Assembly: GCA_003694325.1 (NCBI GenBank)
Contig: RFKJ01000425.1
Span: forward strand, 1-7,320
Direction of reading: 5' to 3'
Source: Deltaproteobacteria bacterium
GTDB lineage: Bacteria; Myxococcota_A; UBA796; UBA2385
DNA length: 7,320 bases
The notes beneath the pieces were generated by a model. It saw only the letters and a program-made list of their open reading frames with translations, ran no database searches and was not told where the DNA came from. Both the position numbers and the translations under genes were made by a program. Each line of letters begins with the position of its first letter. The stretch's first letter is position 1. Of the stretch, positions 1-7,320 are shown in pieces.

Positions 1-928
1 CCTGGTGGTTGTCGGTGACGTTGGGCGAGGGCACAAGGATCGACGGCTTGCCGAGGGCGGTCAGCTCGGCCAGGGTGCTGGAGCCGGCACGGCAGAGCAC
101 GAGGTCGGCCGCGGCGTAGGCGTCGGCCATGCGGTCTTCGTAGTCGACGAGGGCCACCCCGGGGGGCGGCGGGCCCAGGGCCGCGGCCACCTCGGCGTGG
201 TAGCGGGGGCCGGTCACGAAGATGATCTGCCAACGGCGGGATGCCCGGGCGGCGGCCAGGCCGATGTCGTTGATCCGGGCAGCCCCCAGCGAGCCGCCGA
301 CCACCAGCAGCACCGGGCGGTCGTCGGCCAGGCCGTAGCGCCGCAGGGCGGCGCTGCGGTCGCCGGCGAGGATGGCCGGGTTCACCGGGCAGCCGACGAC
401 CACCGGATCGCGGCGGGCGGGGAGGCGGTCGGCCGTGGCCTCGTAGGTCAGCAGCACGAGGTCGGCGACCCGGGCGCACAGGCGGTTGGCCAGGCCCGGG
501 GTCACGTTGGCCTCGTGGATCGCGGTGGGGATCCCCAGGGAGGCCGCGGCGAGCACCGTGGGGGCCATGATGTAGCCCCCCACCCCCAGCACCGCATCGA
601 CCTCCAGGCCCCGGAGCAGGCGGCGGGTCGCGGTGACGCTGGCGCCGAGCTGCCCCAGGAAGGCGGCCCGGGTCCAGACGCCGGCCCGCGGGTAGCGGGC
701 AACCGGGACCTCGTGGAAGGAGATCCCCTCGGCCGGGGCCACCCGCCCCTCCAGGCGGTCGGCCTCGCCCAGGTAGAGCAGTCGGTGCCCCCGGGCCTGC
801 AGCGCCCGCCCCATGGCCAGCGCCGGGTAGACGTGGCCGCCGGTTCCCCCGCCGGCCAGGGCGATGGTCGCCGGATGCGCCGCCCGCCTCCCGTTCACCT
901 GCCGCCCTTCGGCTCGCTGCCCGACCAT
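1..928 (-). CDS. murG: UDP-N-acetylglucosamine--undecaprenyl-PP-MurNAc-pentapeptide GlcNAc transferase (MurG), C-terminus cut by window edge
   Basis: MurG transfers GlcNAc from UDP-GlcNAc to lipid I on the inner face of the cytoplasmic membrane, giving lipid II for peptidoglycan. Reading the minus strand gives 309 uninterrupted residues. The N-terminal glycine loop GGGTGGHVYPALA lies at about residues 26-38, GVGGYIMAP at 115-123 and HEANVTPGLANR at 138-149. The second Rossmann half has GGSLGAARIN at 211-220, CRAGSSTLAEL at 279-289 and GKPSILVPSPNVTDNHQ at 293-309. These are in MurG order and include the UDP-GlcNAc-binding region. Family members have about 350-370 residues, so roughly 50-65 are missing off the left edge. 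I chose the ATG at 928-926 because a GGAG lies 5 nt upstream of it. An in-frame GTG at 898-896 would give an N-terminus closer to the usual length. The gene is divergent from ftsH rather than directly following ftsW, as it often does in the division/cell-wall cluster. Function is secure; the start is not. Confidence 0.95.
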   Translation of the reverse strand, partial: MVGQRAEGRQVNGRRAAHPATIALAGGGTGGHVYPALAMGRALQARGHRLLYLGEADRLEGRVAPAEGISFHEVPVARYPRAGVWTRAAFLGQLGASVTATRRLLRGLEVDAVLGVGGYIMAPTVLAAASLGIPTAIHEANVTPGLANRLCARVADLVLLTYEATADRLPARRDPVVVGCPVNPAILAGDRSAALRRYGLADDRPVLLVVGGSLGAARINDIGLAAARASRRWQIIFVTGPRYHAEVAAALGPPPPGVALVDYEDRMADAYAAADLVLCRAGSSTLAELTALGKPSILVPSPNVTDNHQ

Positions 929-933
929 GCCGA

Positions 934-937
934 CTCC
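934..937 (-). promoter_or_regulatory. Shine-Dalgarno site for murG (ATG start)
   Basis: GGAG on the minus strand is separated by 5 nt (TCGGC) from the ATG at 928-926. It is the main reason for preferring that start. The competing GTG at 898 has only GAAGGG at 910-905, 6 nt away. A choice between the two cannot be made firmly from sequence alone. Confidence 0.4.
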
Positions 938-1028
938 ACGAGGCGCCCTGCATACCGCGTCCGGCGGCCTCCCCGCCACCCGACCGCCGGCTCGGCTACG
1001 CAGGGAGACGCTGGCGCGATACCCTGCT

Positions 1029-1062
1029 GTCGACGGCCACCGATCGACATCCTCCGGTCGAT
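1029..1062. repeat. Three RTCGAY hexamers at 14-nt intervals, the last two forming an inverted repeat
   Basis: GTCGAC (1029-1034), ATCGAC (1043-1048) and GTCGAT (1057-1062) begin exactly 14 nt apart. The second and third form a perfect 6-bp inverted repeat with an 8-nt spacer; the first is itself palindromic. They sit between the two divergent genes, about 140-170 nt before ftsH and 100-135 nt before murG, where an operator could act on both. TCGA is not rare in DNA of this composition, so chance is a real alternative. No known regulator is implied. Confidence 0.25.
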
Positions 1063-1100
1063 GCCGGGCCCCGGCGCGGGCGGGGGGCGGTCCCGGCGGC

Positions 1101-1199
1101 CCCGACCACCGCTCGCCCCCGACCTGCCGCCGCCACCGAACCCGCCAGGCCCGACGCCGTCGTCCTCCTCTGCCCCTCCACGACCCTCCCCACGGACCG
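1101..1199 (+). promoter_or_regulatory. C-rich, G-poor leader upstream of ftsH (possible rut-like segment)
   Basis: Counting 1101-1200 by hand gives 58 C, 20 G, 13 A and 9 T, while the coding DNA around it has nearly balanced C and G. The densest part, 1161-1190, is mostly CCT, CCC and TCC with only three G. C-over-G bubbles rich in YC dinucleotides and weak in structure are the known signature of Rho utilisation sites. If the ftsH transcript starts upstream of here, this would be its untranslated leader. The leader carries no Shine-Dalgarno motif before the ATG at 1200. A regulatory role is inference. Confidence 0.3.
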
Positions 1200-3017
<1,818 letters not shown>

Positions 3018-3019
3018 CC

Positions 3020-3826
3020 ATGGTGCGCGACCAAACCGAGGGGAAGGGCGGGCGCGCCCTGGTGGTGGGCATCCTCAACGTCACCCCCGACTCGTTCTCC
3101 GACGGCGGGCGGTATCTCGACGTGGATGCCGCCGTGGCCCGCGCCCGGCGCATGGTGTCCGAGGGCGCGGACTGGATCGATGTCGGCGGCGAGTCCACCC
3201 GCCCCGGCGCGCCGCCGGTGGACGCCGAGGAGGAGTGTCGCCGGGTGCTCCCGGTGATCGCCGCCATCGCCGAGCTGGCGCCGGTCAGCGTCGACACCCG
3301 CAAGGCCGTCGTGGCCGCCCGGGCCCTGGCCGTCGGCGCCCGGATCATCAACGACGTGTCGGCGATGGACGACCCCGAGATGCCCGCGGTCAGCGCCGAC
3401 GCCGACGCCATCGTGCTGATGCACATGCGCGGCACCCCGGCCACCATGACCCGGCTCACCGACTACGACGACGTGGTGACCGAGGTCCGCGACCACCTCC
3501 TGCGGCGCGCCGAGCGGGCCCGGGCCCCGCAGGTCTGGCTCGACCCGGGGATCGGCTTCGCCAAGACGGCCGCCCAGAGCCTGGCACTGCTCCGGGGACT
3601 GCCCGACCTGGTGGCCACCGGCTACCCGGTGATGGTCGGCGCCTCCCGCAAGAGCTTCATCGGCGCCACGCTGGGGCTGCCCGACCCCGCAGACCGGCTC
3701 CCCGGCTCCCTGGCCGCCGCCGCGGCGGCCTGCATGGCCGGGGCCCGGGCCCTGCGGGTCCACGACGTGCGCCCCACCCGGCAGGTGGTGGAGATGATGG
3801 CGGCCATCGCGGCAGCGCGGCCATGA
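3020..3826 (+). CDS. folP: Dihydropteroate synthase
   Basis: This enzyme joins 6-hydroxymethyl-dihydropterin pyrophosphate to para-aminobenzoate, giving dihydropteroate in cytoplasmic folate synthesis; it is the sulfonamide target. The 268 residues form a single TIM-barrel domain carrying the family signatures: GILNVTPDSFSDGG at 17-30, GGESTRPG at 56-63, VDT at 91-93, IINDV at 109-113, MHMRGTP at 134-140, DPGIGFAK at 175-182, GASRKSFIG at 207-215 and a closing RVHDV at 246-250. It is slightly shorter than most relatives (about 270-285), mainly because the loop before DPGIGF (about 160-172) is compact. The usual Gly of GIGFGK is Ala181. The start ATG follows the ftsH stop by only two bases and has no Shine-Dalgarno, which suggests translational coupling to ftsH. 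Its stop overlaps the cdaA start by 4 nt (ATGA). A much longer open frame runs upstream through ftsH in another reading frame, but only this part has protein-family sense. Confidence 0.96.
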   Translation: MVRDQTEGKGGRALVVGILNVTPDSFSDGGRYLDVDAAVARARRMVSEGADWIDVGGESTRPGAPPVDAEEECRRVLPVIAAIAELAPVSVDTRKAVVAARALAVGARIINDVSAMDDPEMPAVSADADAIVLMHMRGTPATMTRLTDYDDVVTEVRDHLLRRAERARAPQVWLDPGIGFAKTAAQSLALLRGLPDLVATGYPVMVGASRKSFIGATLGLPDPADRLPGSLAAAAAACMAGARALRVHDVRPTRQVVEMMAAIAAARP

Positions 3827-4620
3827 GCTGGACCTGGCTCTGGGACGCCCTGGGATGGGCCGATGTCCTCGACATCGCCATCATGAGCTTCCTGCTGTAC
3901 CGGGCGATGGTCATCCTGCGGGGCACCCGGGCGTTTCAGAGCCTGCTGGGCCTCGGGGCGGGCCTGGCGCTGTACCTGGTCGCCGGCAGGCTCGGCCTGA
4001 CCACCATCCGCTGGCTGCTCGACAAGTTCTTCGTCTACCTCGTGCTGGCGGTGATCATCCTGTTCCAGCGCGACATCCGGCGGGGCCTCGCCCGGGCCGG
4101 CGGCACCCTGTTTCCCCGCCTGGGCGCCGCCACCGAGCTGTCGATGCTCGAAGAACTGGTCAAGGCCAGCTTCGCCCTGGCCAGCCGGCGCATCGGAGCC
4201 CTGATGGTGATCGAGCGGGAGGCGAGCCTGGATGACTGGGTCGAGCCGGCCACGCCGCTGGACGCCCGGGTCAGCCAGGAGCTGCTGCTGGCCATCTTCC
4301 ACCCGACCAGCCCCCTGCACGACGGCGCCATCGTCCTGCAGAAGGGCCGCGTCGCGGCCGCCCAGGTGTTCCTGCCGCTGACCCACTCCAAGTCGGTCAG
4401 CCGGATGCTGGGCACCCGGCACCGCGCCGCCATCGGGCTGACCGAGGAGACCGACGCGGTGGTCATCGTCGTCAGCGAGGAGCGCGGGGCCGTCAGCGTC
4501 GTGCAGGAGGGGCGGCTGACCCCTTGCCGGGACGCCAACGAGCTGCGCAGCCACCTGCAGGGGATCCTGCAGCCCCCCGAGCCGCAGCGAGCGCGGCGCC
4601 TGGCCCGGTGGAGGACCTGA
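3823..4620 (+). CDS. cdaA: Membrane diadenylate cyclase CdaA (YbbP/DacA type)
   Basis: CdaA condenses two ATP into cyclic di-AMP, a messenger that in studied bacteria controls potassium and osmolyte balance and cell-wall stability. The 265 residues show three transmembrane helices at about 15-32, 40-59 and 65-82, then FQRDIRRGLARAG (81-93) leading into the DisA_N catalytic domain at about 105-250. The two hallmark motifs are intact: DGA at 167-169 within HDGAIV, and RHR at 199-201 within GTRHRAAIG. GALMVIERE (125-133) and TDAVVIVVSEERGAVSVV (210-227) also match the family. Length is normal. The start is set by ATGA overlap with the folP stop; no strong Shine-Dalgarno is present, so it probably relies on coupling. 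The next gene encodes the expected membrane partner, CdaR, and the one after that GlmM, as in Firmicutes. The three-helix N-terminus separates it from DisA, which is soluble and has a DNA-binding C-terminus. Confidence 0.95.
   Translation: MSWTWLWDALGWADVLDIAIMSFLLYRAMVILRGTRAFQSLLGLGAGLALYLVAGRLGLTTIRWLLDKFFVYLVLAVIILFQRDIRRGLARAGGTLFPRLGAATELSMLEELVKASFALASRRIGALMVIEREASLDDWVEPATPLDARVSQELLLAIFHPTSPLHDGAIVLQKGRVAAAQVFLPLTHSKSVSRMLGTRHRAAIGLTEETDAVVIVVSEERGAVSVVQEGRLTPCRDANELRSHLQGILQPPEPQRARRLARWRT
4608..4615 (+). promoter_or_regulatory. Shine-Dalgarno site for cdaR inside the end of cdaA
   Basis: GTGGAGGA contains GGAGG at 4610-4614, with a 5-nt spacer to the ATG at 4620. It fixes the cdaR start at that ATG, which overlaps the cdaA stop by one base (TGATG). 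The frame is open further upstream to 4524, but that extension lies inside the cdaA coding region and has no membrane or YbbR character. Confidence 0.65.
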
Positions 4621-5639
4621 TGGCGACCTCGAACGGCCGACGGCTGCGGGACGTGCTGGTGCGGGCCTTCACCGAGAACCTGCCCCTGAAGGTGCTGTCG
4701 CTGCTCTTCGCGACGATGCTGTGGGCCTGGGTCCAGTCCGACCAGGTCGTCGAGGTCCGCACCCGGGCCACCGTCGCCTGGTCCTGGCCCGACGGGCTGG
4801 TGCCGTCCCGCCAGGTTCCCAGCACGCTGGTCGTCACCGTCAGCGGACCCCAGGGCGTCGTGCGCCAGTTGAAGCGCGGCACCCTGAGCCTGGCGGTGGA
4901 CCTCCACGACAGCCCGGCTGGCACCGTGGCCGTGGACTTCGGCCAGATCGAGGTGGCCGGCCTGCCGCCCGGCGTCGAGGTCGTCCAGGTCTCGCCCCCG
5001 GCGGTGGACATCGACCTGGAGAAGGCGATCACCAAGGAGGTCGAGGTCCGCCCGACCATCATCGGCGAGCCCGCCGATGGCTACACCATCACCGACGTGC
5101 GCAGCGAGCCCCCCACCGTGCACATCGTCGGCCCCCAGAGCCGGGTGCAGGAGCTGGCCCAGGTCGCCACCGACGTGGTCAACGTCGCCGGCCTGGCCGC
5201 CGACCGGCAATACGCCGCCGCCCTGGCCATCCCCGACCCGGTGCTGCGTCCCGCCGAGGGCGCGCCGCGCGTCGTCCGCGTCCAGGTCGAAGTCGAGCCG
5301 ATCATCGCCGAGCGGGTGTTCGACGCCGTCCCCGTCCAGGTGGACGAGGACGGGCTGGTCGCCGAACCAGCCACCGCGCGGGTCACCGTCCGCGGGCCCC
5401 AGGCCGATCTCGAGCGCATCCGGCTGGACGGTGTCCGGGTCGTGGTGCACGAGGGCGGCGAACCCGACGCCAACGGCATGCGGATCCGTCGGTGGCGCCC
5501 CGGCGGCCAGGAGATCGAGGTACGTCTCGGCCGCCCGGAGACCGAAGGAGAGGAGCCCGACGCCGCCCCCGATACCGGGGTCGGCGCCATCGAGATCATC
5601 GATGTCAGCCCCCGCAGCTTCACCCTGACGCAACCTTGA
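4620..5639 (+). CDS. cdaR: YbbR-domain membrane protein, CdaA regulator CdaR
   Basis: CdaR binds CdaA and adjusts c-di-AMP synthesis in Firmicutes; in other phyla this role is inferred from gene order. The 339 residues start with a short cytoplasmic tail, then a single membrane anchor at about 21-38 (NLPLKVLSLLFATMLWAWV, the classic YbbR N-terminus). The rest should lie outside the membrane. It divides into about three YbbR-like beta repeats, near 42-133, 138-224 and 226-336. Each has a strand running into a GPQ-type turn: SGPQ at 75-78, VGPQ at 170-173 and RGPQ at 258-261. Firmicute CdaR usually has four such repeats, so this is a shorter version. The last repeat carries an acidic stretch at about 306-318 (ETEGEEPDAAPD). 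The gene overlaps cdaA by one base, and its stop codon lies inside the glmM ribosome-binding site. Family assignment is firm; the regulatory action is inferred from context. Confidence 0.9.
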   Translation: MATSNGRRLRDVLVRAFTENLPLKVLSLLFATMLWAWVQSDQVVEVRTRATVAWSWPDGLVPSRQVPSTLVVTVSGPQGVVRQLKRGTLSLAVDLHDSPAGTVAVDFGQIEVAGLPPGVEVVQVSPPAVDIDLEKAITKEVEVRPTIIGEPADGYTITDVRSEPPTVHIVGPQSRVQELAQVATDVVNVAGLAADRQYAAALAIPDPVLRPAEGAPRVVRVQVEVEPIIAERVFDAVPVQVDEDGLVAEPATARVTVRGPQADLERIRLDGVRVVVHEGGEPDANGMRIRRWRPGGQEIEVRLGRPETEGEEPDAAPDTGVGAIEIIDVSPRSFTLTQP

Positions 5640-5644
5640 GGAAG
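5638..5644 (+). promoter_or_regulatory. Shine-Dalgarno site for glmM overlapping the cdaR stop
   Basis: GAGGAAG begins inside the cdaR TGA stop codon. Seven bases separate GAGGA from the ATG at 5650. This supports the glmM start and places its initiation where ribosomes finish cdaR. Confidence 0.65.
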
Positions 5645-5649
5645 CAGCC

Positions 5650-6894
5650 ATGACCATCCGCTTCGGCACCGATGGGGTCCGGGGACCGGCCGGCCGGTTC
5701 CCCCTCGATGCAGCGGGCAGCTTCCGCATCGGCCGGGCGGTCGCGGCCTGGATCGGGGCCGGGCACGAGGTCGTGCTGGGCCGGGACACCCGGGAGAGCG
5801 GGCCGGACATCGCCGAGGCCCTGACCGCCGGCCTGGTGGCGGGCGGGGCCCGGGTCCTCGACGCCGGGGTGCTGCCCACGGCGGCGGTCTCCTGTGCCGT
5901 GGCGGCGCGGGCCCGGCGCGATCCCGACGCCGTCGGCGTCATGGTGACCGCCAGCCACAACCCCTGGCGGGACAACGGCATCAAGGTGCTGGATCGGGGC
6001 GGCGGCAAGCTCCTCGACCCCGCGCCCCTTGGCCGCTGGCTGGAGGACGCCCCGGAACCGGGAGGGGGCACCGTGGAGCCCCTGCCCGACCCCCTCGCGC
6101 CCTGGCTGGCGGCACTGCCGTCCATCGACCTGTCGGGGCTGCACATCCTGCTGGACTGCGCCCATGGCGCCGCCGCAGGCTGCGCCCCCGACGCCCTCCG
6201 CGCCCGGGGAGCCCGGCTGCGCCTGCGGGGCTGCGCGCCGGACGGCCGCAACATCAACGAGGGCGTCGGCTCGCTGCACCCCCCCGCCGACCTGGGCGAC
6301 GCCGACCTGGCGATCTGCCTGGACGGCGACGCCGACCGGGTGGTGCTGGTGGATCGCCGCCACGGGGTGCTCGACGGCGACGACATCCTCTGGCTCCTCT
6401 CCCGCACGATTCCCGGGACGGTCGTCGGCACGGTCATGACCAACGGTGGGCTGGGCGCGGCCCTCGGCGACCGCCTCGTCCGCACGCCGGTGGGCGACCG
6501 GTTCGTGGCCATGGCCATGCAGCAGCACCGGGCCTTGCTGGGGGGGGAGCCGAGTGGCCACATCCTGCTGGCCGACGGCCCGCCCACCGCCTGCGGGCTG
6601 ACCACCGCCCTGCGGGTGCTGCAGGCATCGGCCGACGACGCCGGCCGTCCCACCCTTCCCCTGCCCGTCTCGGGCTGGACGCGCTGGCCCCAGGCCCGCC
6701 ACGACCTGCGACGCGACGTCCGCCAGGCCCCCCTTCCCCCGTCCATCGCCGCCGCCCGAGCCGCCACCGCCGACGGCTACCGCGTCCTCGTCCGCCCCTC
6801 CGGAACCGAGCCGGTCGTCCGGATCATGGTCGAGGGCCCCGACGCCGACCGAGCGGCCCGGCACTGCGCCCACATCGCCGAGGAGCTGTCATGA
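5650..6894 (+). CDS. glmM: Phosphoglucosamine mutase, short and partly divergent
   Basis: GlmM interconverts glucosamine-6-phosphate and glucosamine-1-phosphate, the step before UDP-GlcNAc, which feeds peptidoglycan and lipopolysaccharide; in Firmicutes it also binds and inhibits CdaA. The four-domain phosphohexomutase signatures are present. FGTDGVRG is at 5-12 and TASHNP at 100-105, where Ser102 is the phosphoserine. The metal loop DGDADR is at 225-230, the sugar-binding loop GEPSGH at 299-304 and the phosphate loop RPSGTEP at 382-388. The length of 414 is about 30 below the usual 440-450. Compared with B. subtilis GlmM from memory, gaps fall near 211-218, 252-257 and 271-277, and the end of the protein is shortened. 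The normally conserved TTGDG after GExSGH reads PTACG (312-316), so the Asp is Cys315. The start has a good Shine-Dalgarno and the stop overlaps pdxJ by 4 nt. Gene order favours GlmM over a phosphomannomutase or phosphoglucomutase, but specificity is not proven. Confidence 0.9.
   Translation: MTIRFGTDGVRGPAGRFPLDAAGSFRIGRAVAAWIGAGHEVVLGRDTRESGPDIAEALTAGLVAGGARVLDAGVLPTAAVSCAVAARARRDPDAVGVMVTASHNPWRDNGIKVLDRGGGKLLDPAPLGRWLEDAPEPGGGTVEPLPDPLAPWLAALPSIDLSGLHILLDCAHGAAAGCAPDALRARGARLRLRGCAPDGRNINEGVGSLHPPADLGDADLAICLDGDADRVVLVDRRHGVLDGDDILWLLSRTIPGTVVGTVMTNGGLGAALGDRLVRTPVGDRFVAMAMQQHRALLGGEPSGHILLADGPPTACGLTTALRVLQASADDAGRPTLPLPVSGWTRWPQARHDLRRDVRQAPLPPSIAAARAATADGYRVLVRPSGTEPVVRIMVEGPDADRAARHCAHIAEELS
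6880..6885 (+). promoter_or_regulatory. Shine-Dalgarno site for pdxJ inside the end of glmM
   Basis: GAGGAG is followed by a 5-nt spacer (CTGTC) and the ATG at 6891. The pdxJ ATG overlaps the glmM stop as ATGA, so both a ribosome site and coupling are available. Confidence 0.6.
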
Positions 6895-7320
6895 AGTCCG
6901 CCCCCGGGTTGCGCCGTCTCGGCGTCAACATCGACCACGTCGCCACCGTCCGCCAGGCCCGGCGGAGCCCCTACCCCGACCCCGTCGCCGCCGCCCTCGT
7001 CGCCGAGCTGGCCGGCGCCGACCAGATCACCTGCCACCTGCGCATGGACCGGCGCCACATCACCGACGCCGACCTTCCCCGCCTCCGGTCATCGGTGCAG
7101 ACGCTCCTCAACGTCGAGATGGCCTGCACCGACGAGATGACGTCCATCGCGCGGCAGCACCTCGATCGTCGCGACGGCGATCCCCGGCGGCACCGGGTCA
7201 CCCTGGTCGCCGAGCGGCCCGAGGAGATCACCACCGAGGGCGGGCTCGACCTCGTGGCCCACCGGGACCGGGTCCGCGCCTCGGTGCAGGCGCTGGCCGA
7301 GGCCGGCATCGCCGTCAGCC
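6891..7320 (+). CDS. pdxJ: Pyridoxine 5'-phosphate synthase, C-terminus cut by window edge
   Basis: PdxJ condenses 1-deoxyxylulose-5-phosphate with 3-amino-2-oxopropyl phosphate to form pyridoxine 5'-phosphate, the ring-closing step of the DXP-dependent vitamin B6 route. The 143 visible residues include LGVNIDHVATVRQAR (10-24), YPDPVAAALVAELAGAD (28-44), HLRMDRRHI (49-56, with the expected active-site His49), LNVEMACTDEM (73-83, with Glu76) and TTEGGLDLV (114-122). Full proteins have about 235-245 residues, so about 100 are missing beyond the right edge. Oddities against E. coli PdxJ, recalled from memory, are Gln45 for Gly, Cys48 for Val, Met52 for the Glu of LREDRRHI, and Ala107 for the Pro of LVPE. 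There is also an insertion of about 8 residues, rich in Arg and Asp, near 89-101. It is the last visible gene of the operon; acpS often follows in this order but is not in view. The start is well supported by GAGGAG and the ATGA overlap. Confidence 0.93.
   Translation, partial: MKSAPGLRRLGVNIDHVATVRQARRSPYPDPVAAALVAELAGADQITCHLRMDRRHITDADLPRLRSSVQTLLNVEMACTDEMTSIARQHLDRRDGDPRRHRVTLVAERPEEITTEGGLDLVAHRDRVRASVQALAEAGIAVS

Larger units (their letters stand above)
929..1199. other. Divergent intergenic region between murG and ftsH
   Basis: These 271 nt must hold the promoters for both murG (minus) and the ftsH operon (plus), but I see no convincing -35/-10 pair in either direction. Weak -10-like hexamers are TACCCT at 1020-1025 on the plus strand and TATGCA at 954-949 on the minus strand. 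Each matches a TATAAT consensus at only three of six positions and neither has a good -35. The stretch also holds three RTCGAY hexamers (1029-1062), a 13-nt palindrome at 1063-1075 (GCCGGG-C-CCCGGC), a run of six G at 1082-1087, and a C-rich leader from 1101. The plus-strand frame stays open from 864 into ftsH, but its predicted product here is an Arg/Pro/Ala-rich string unlike any FtsH N-terminus, so I treat it as non-coding. Confidence 0.6.

Noticed and set aside
1015..1030. Sigma-70 type promoter with TACCCT at 1020-1025 as the -10
   Set aside because: Only three of six -10 positions match and the -35 candidate (TACGCA at 997-1002) is also three of six, so it is not better than chance.
1063..1103. 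GC-rich palindrome and hairpins as a terminator
   Set aside because: The 13-nt palindrome leaves only a 5-bp stem with a 3-nt loop, and the GGGGC/GCCCC pair is short. No T-run follows on either strand, and no gene ends here since both neighbours start here.
864..1199. N-terminal extension of ftsH by 112 codons, or by 91 from the ATG at 927
   Set aside because: The extra residues are Arg/Pro/Ala-rich and precede a complete FtsH N-terminus that starts right before transmembrane helix 1. The region also overlaps the 5' end of murG.
4524..4619. Upstream extension of cdaR inside cdaA
   Set aside because: The ATG at 4620 has a well-placed GGAGG and gives the normal YbbR N-terminus. The extension lies within real cdaA coding sequence.
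4035..6767. Minus-strand open frame of 910 codons opposite cdaA, cdaR and glmM
   Set aside because: It crosses three well-identified plus-strand genes, and its product is a low-complexity Ser/Arg/Ala/Pro string. It is a composition artefact.
5650..6894. Reading glmM as a phosphomannomutase/phosphoglucomutase
   Set aside because: GEPSGH and the FGTDGVRG start, together with placement straight after cdaA-cdaR, fit GlmM better. The altered PTACG loop leaves some doubt, which is reported as a finding.

Overview
This is a very GC-rich bacterial window (well over 70% G+C by eye, third codon positions nearly all G or C). It holds seven protein genes, two of them cut by the window edges, and almost no non-coding DNA apart from one 271-nt divergent intergenic region. 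The plus-strand order is ftsH, folP, cdaA, cdaR (ybbR), glmM, pdxJ. From memory, this order is typical of deltaproteobacterial lineages in the broad sense (Myxococcota, Desulfobacterota and relatives). FtsH wording around residues 134-142 and 393-404 and the FQRDIRR segment of CdaA fit that placement. Lineage is an inference; no marker in the window settles it.

Layout. Positions 1-928 on the minus strand carry the first 309 or so residues of MurG, which leaves the window before its C-terminus. Positions 929-1199 are the divergent control region. It contains inverted and phased short motifs and then a strikingly C-rich, G-poor leader before ftsH. From 1200 to the right edge runs one tightly packed plus-strand operon: ftsH (1200-3017), folP (3020-3826), cdaA (3823-4620), cdaR (4620-5639), glmM (5650-6894) and pdxJ (6891 to beyond 7320). 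Junctions are +2 nt, 4-nt overlap, 1-nt overlap, +10 nt and 4-nt overlap, so translation is probably coupled along the whole unit. The last three genes have clear Shine-Dalgarno sequences; the first three do not.

How the genes fit together. CdaA makes the second messenger c-di-AMP at the membrane. CdaR is its membrane-anchored regulator. GlmM makes glucosamine-1-phosphate, the precursor of UDP-GlcNAc, and in Firmicutes it binds and inhibits CdaA. UDP-GlcNAc is the donor that MurG uses to make lipid II. The window therefore joins a c-di-AMP/precursor-supply module to a late peptidoglycan step. FtsH (membrane protease), FolP (folate) and PdxJ (vitamin B6) are housekeeping genes that travel with the module.

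I found no wholly new system here. The points most worth a second look are an altered, shortened GlmM, a PdxJ with an insertion and substitutions near its active site, and the C-rich ftsH leader.
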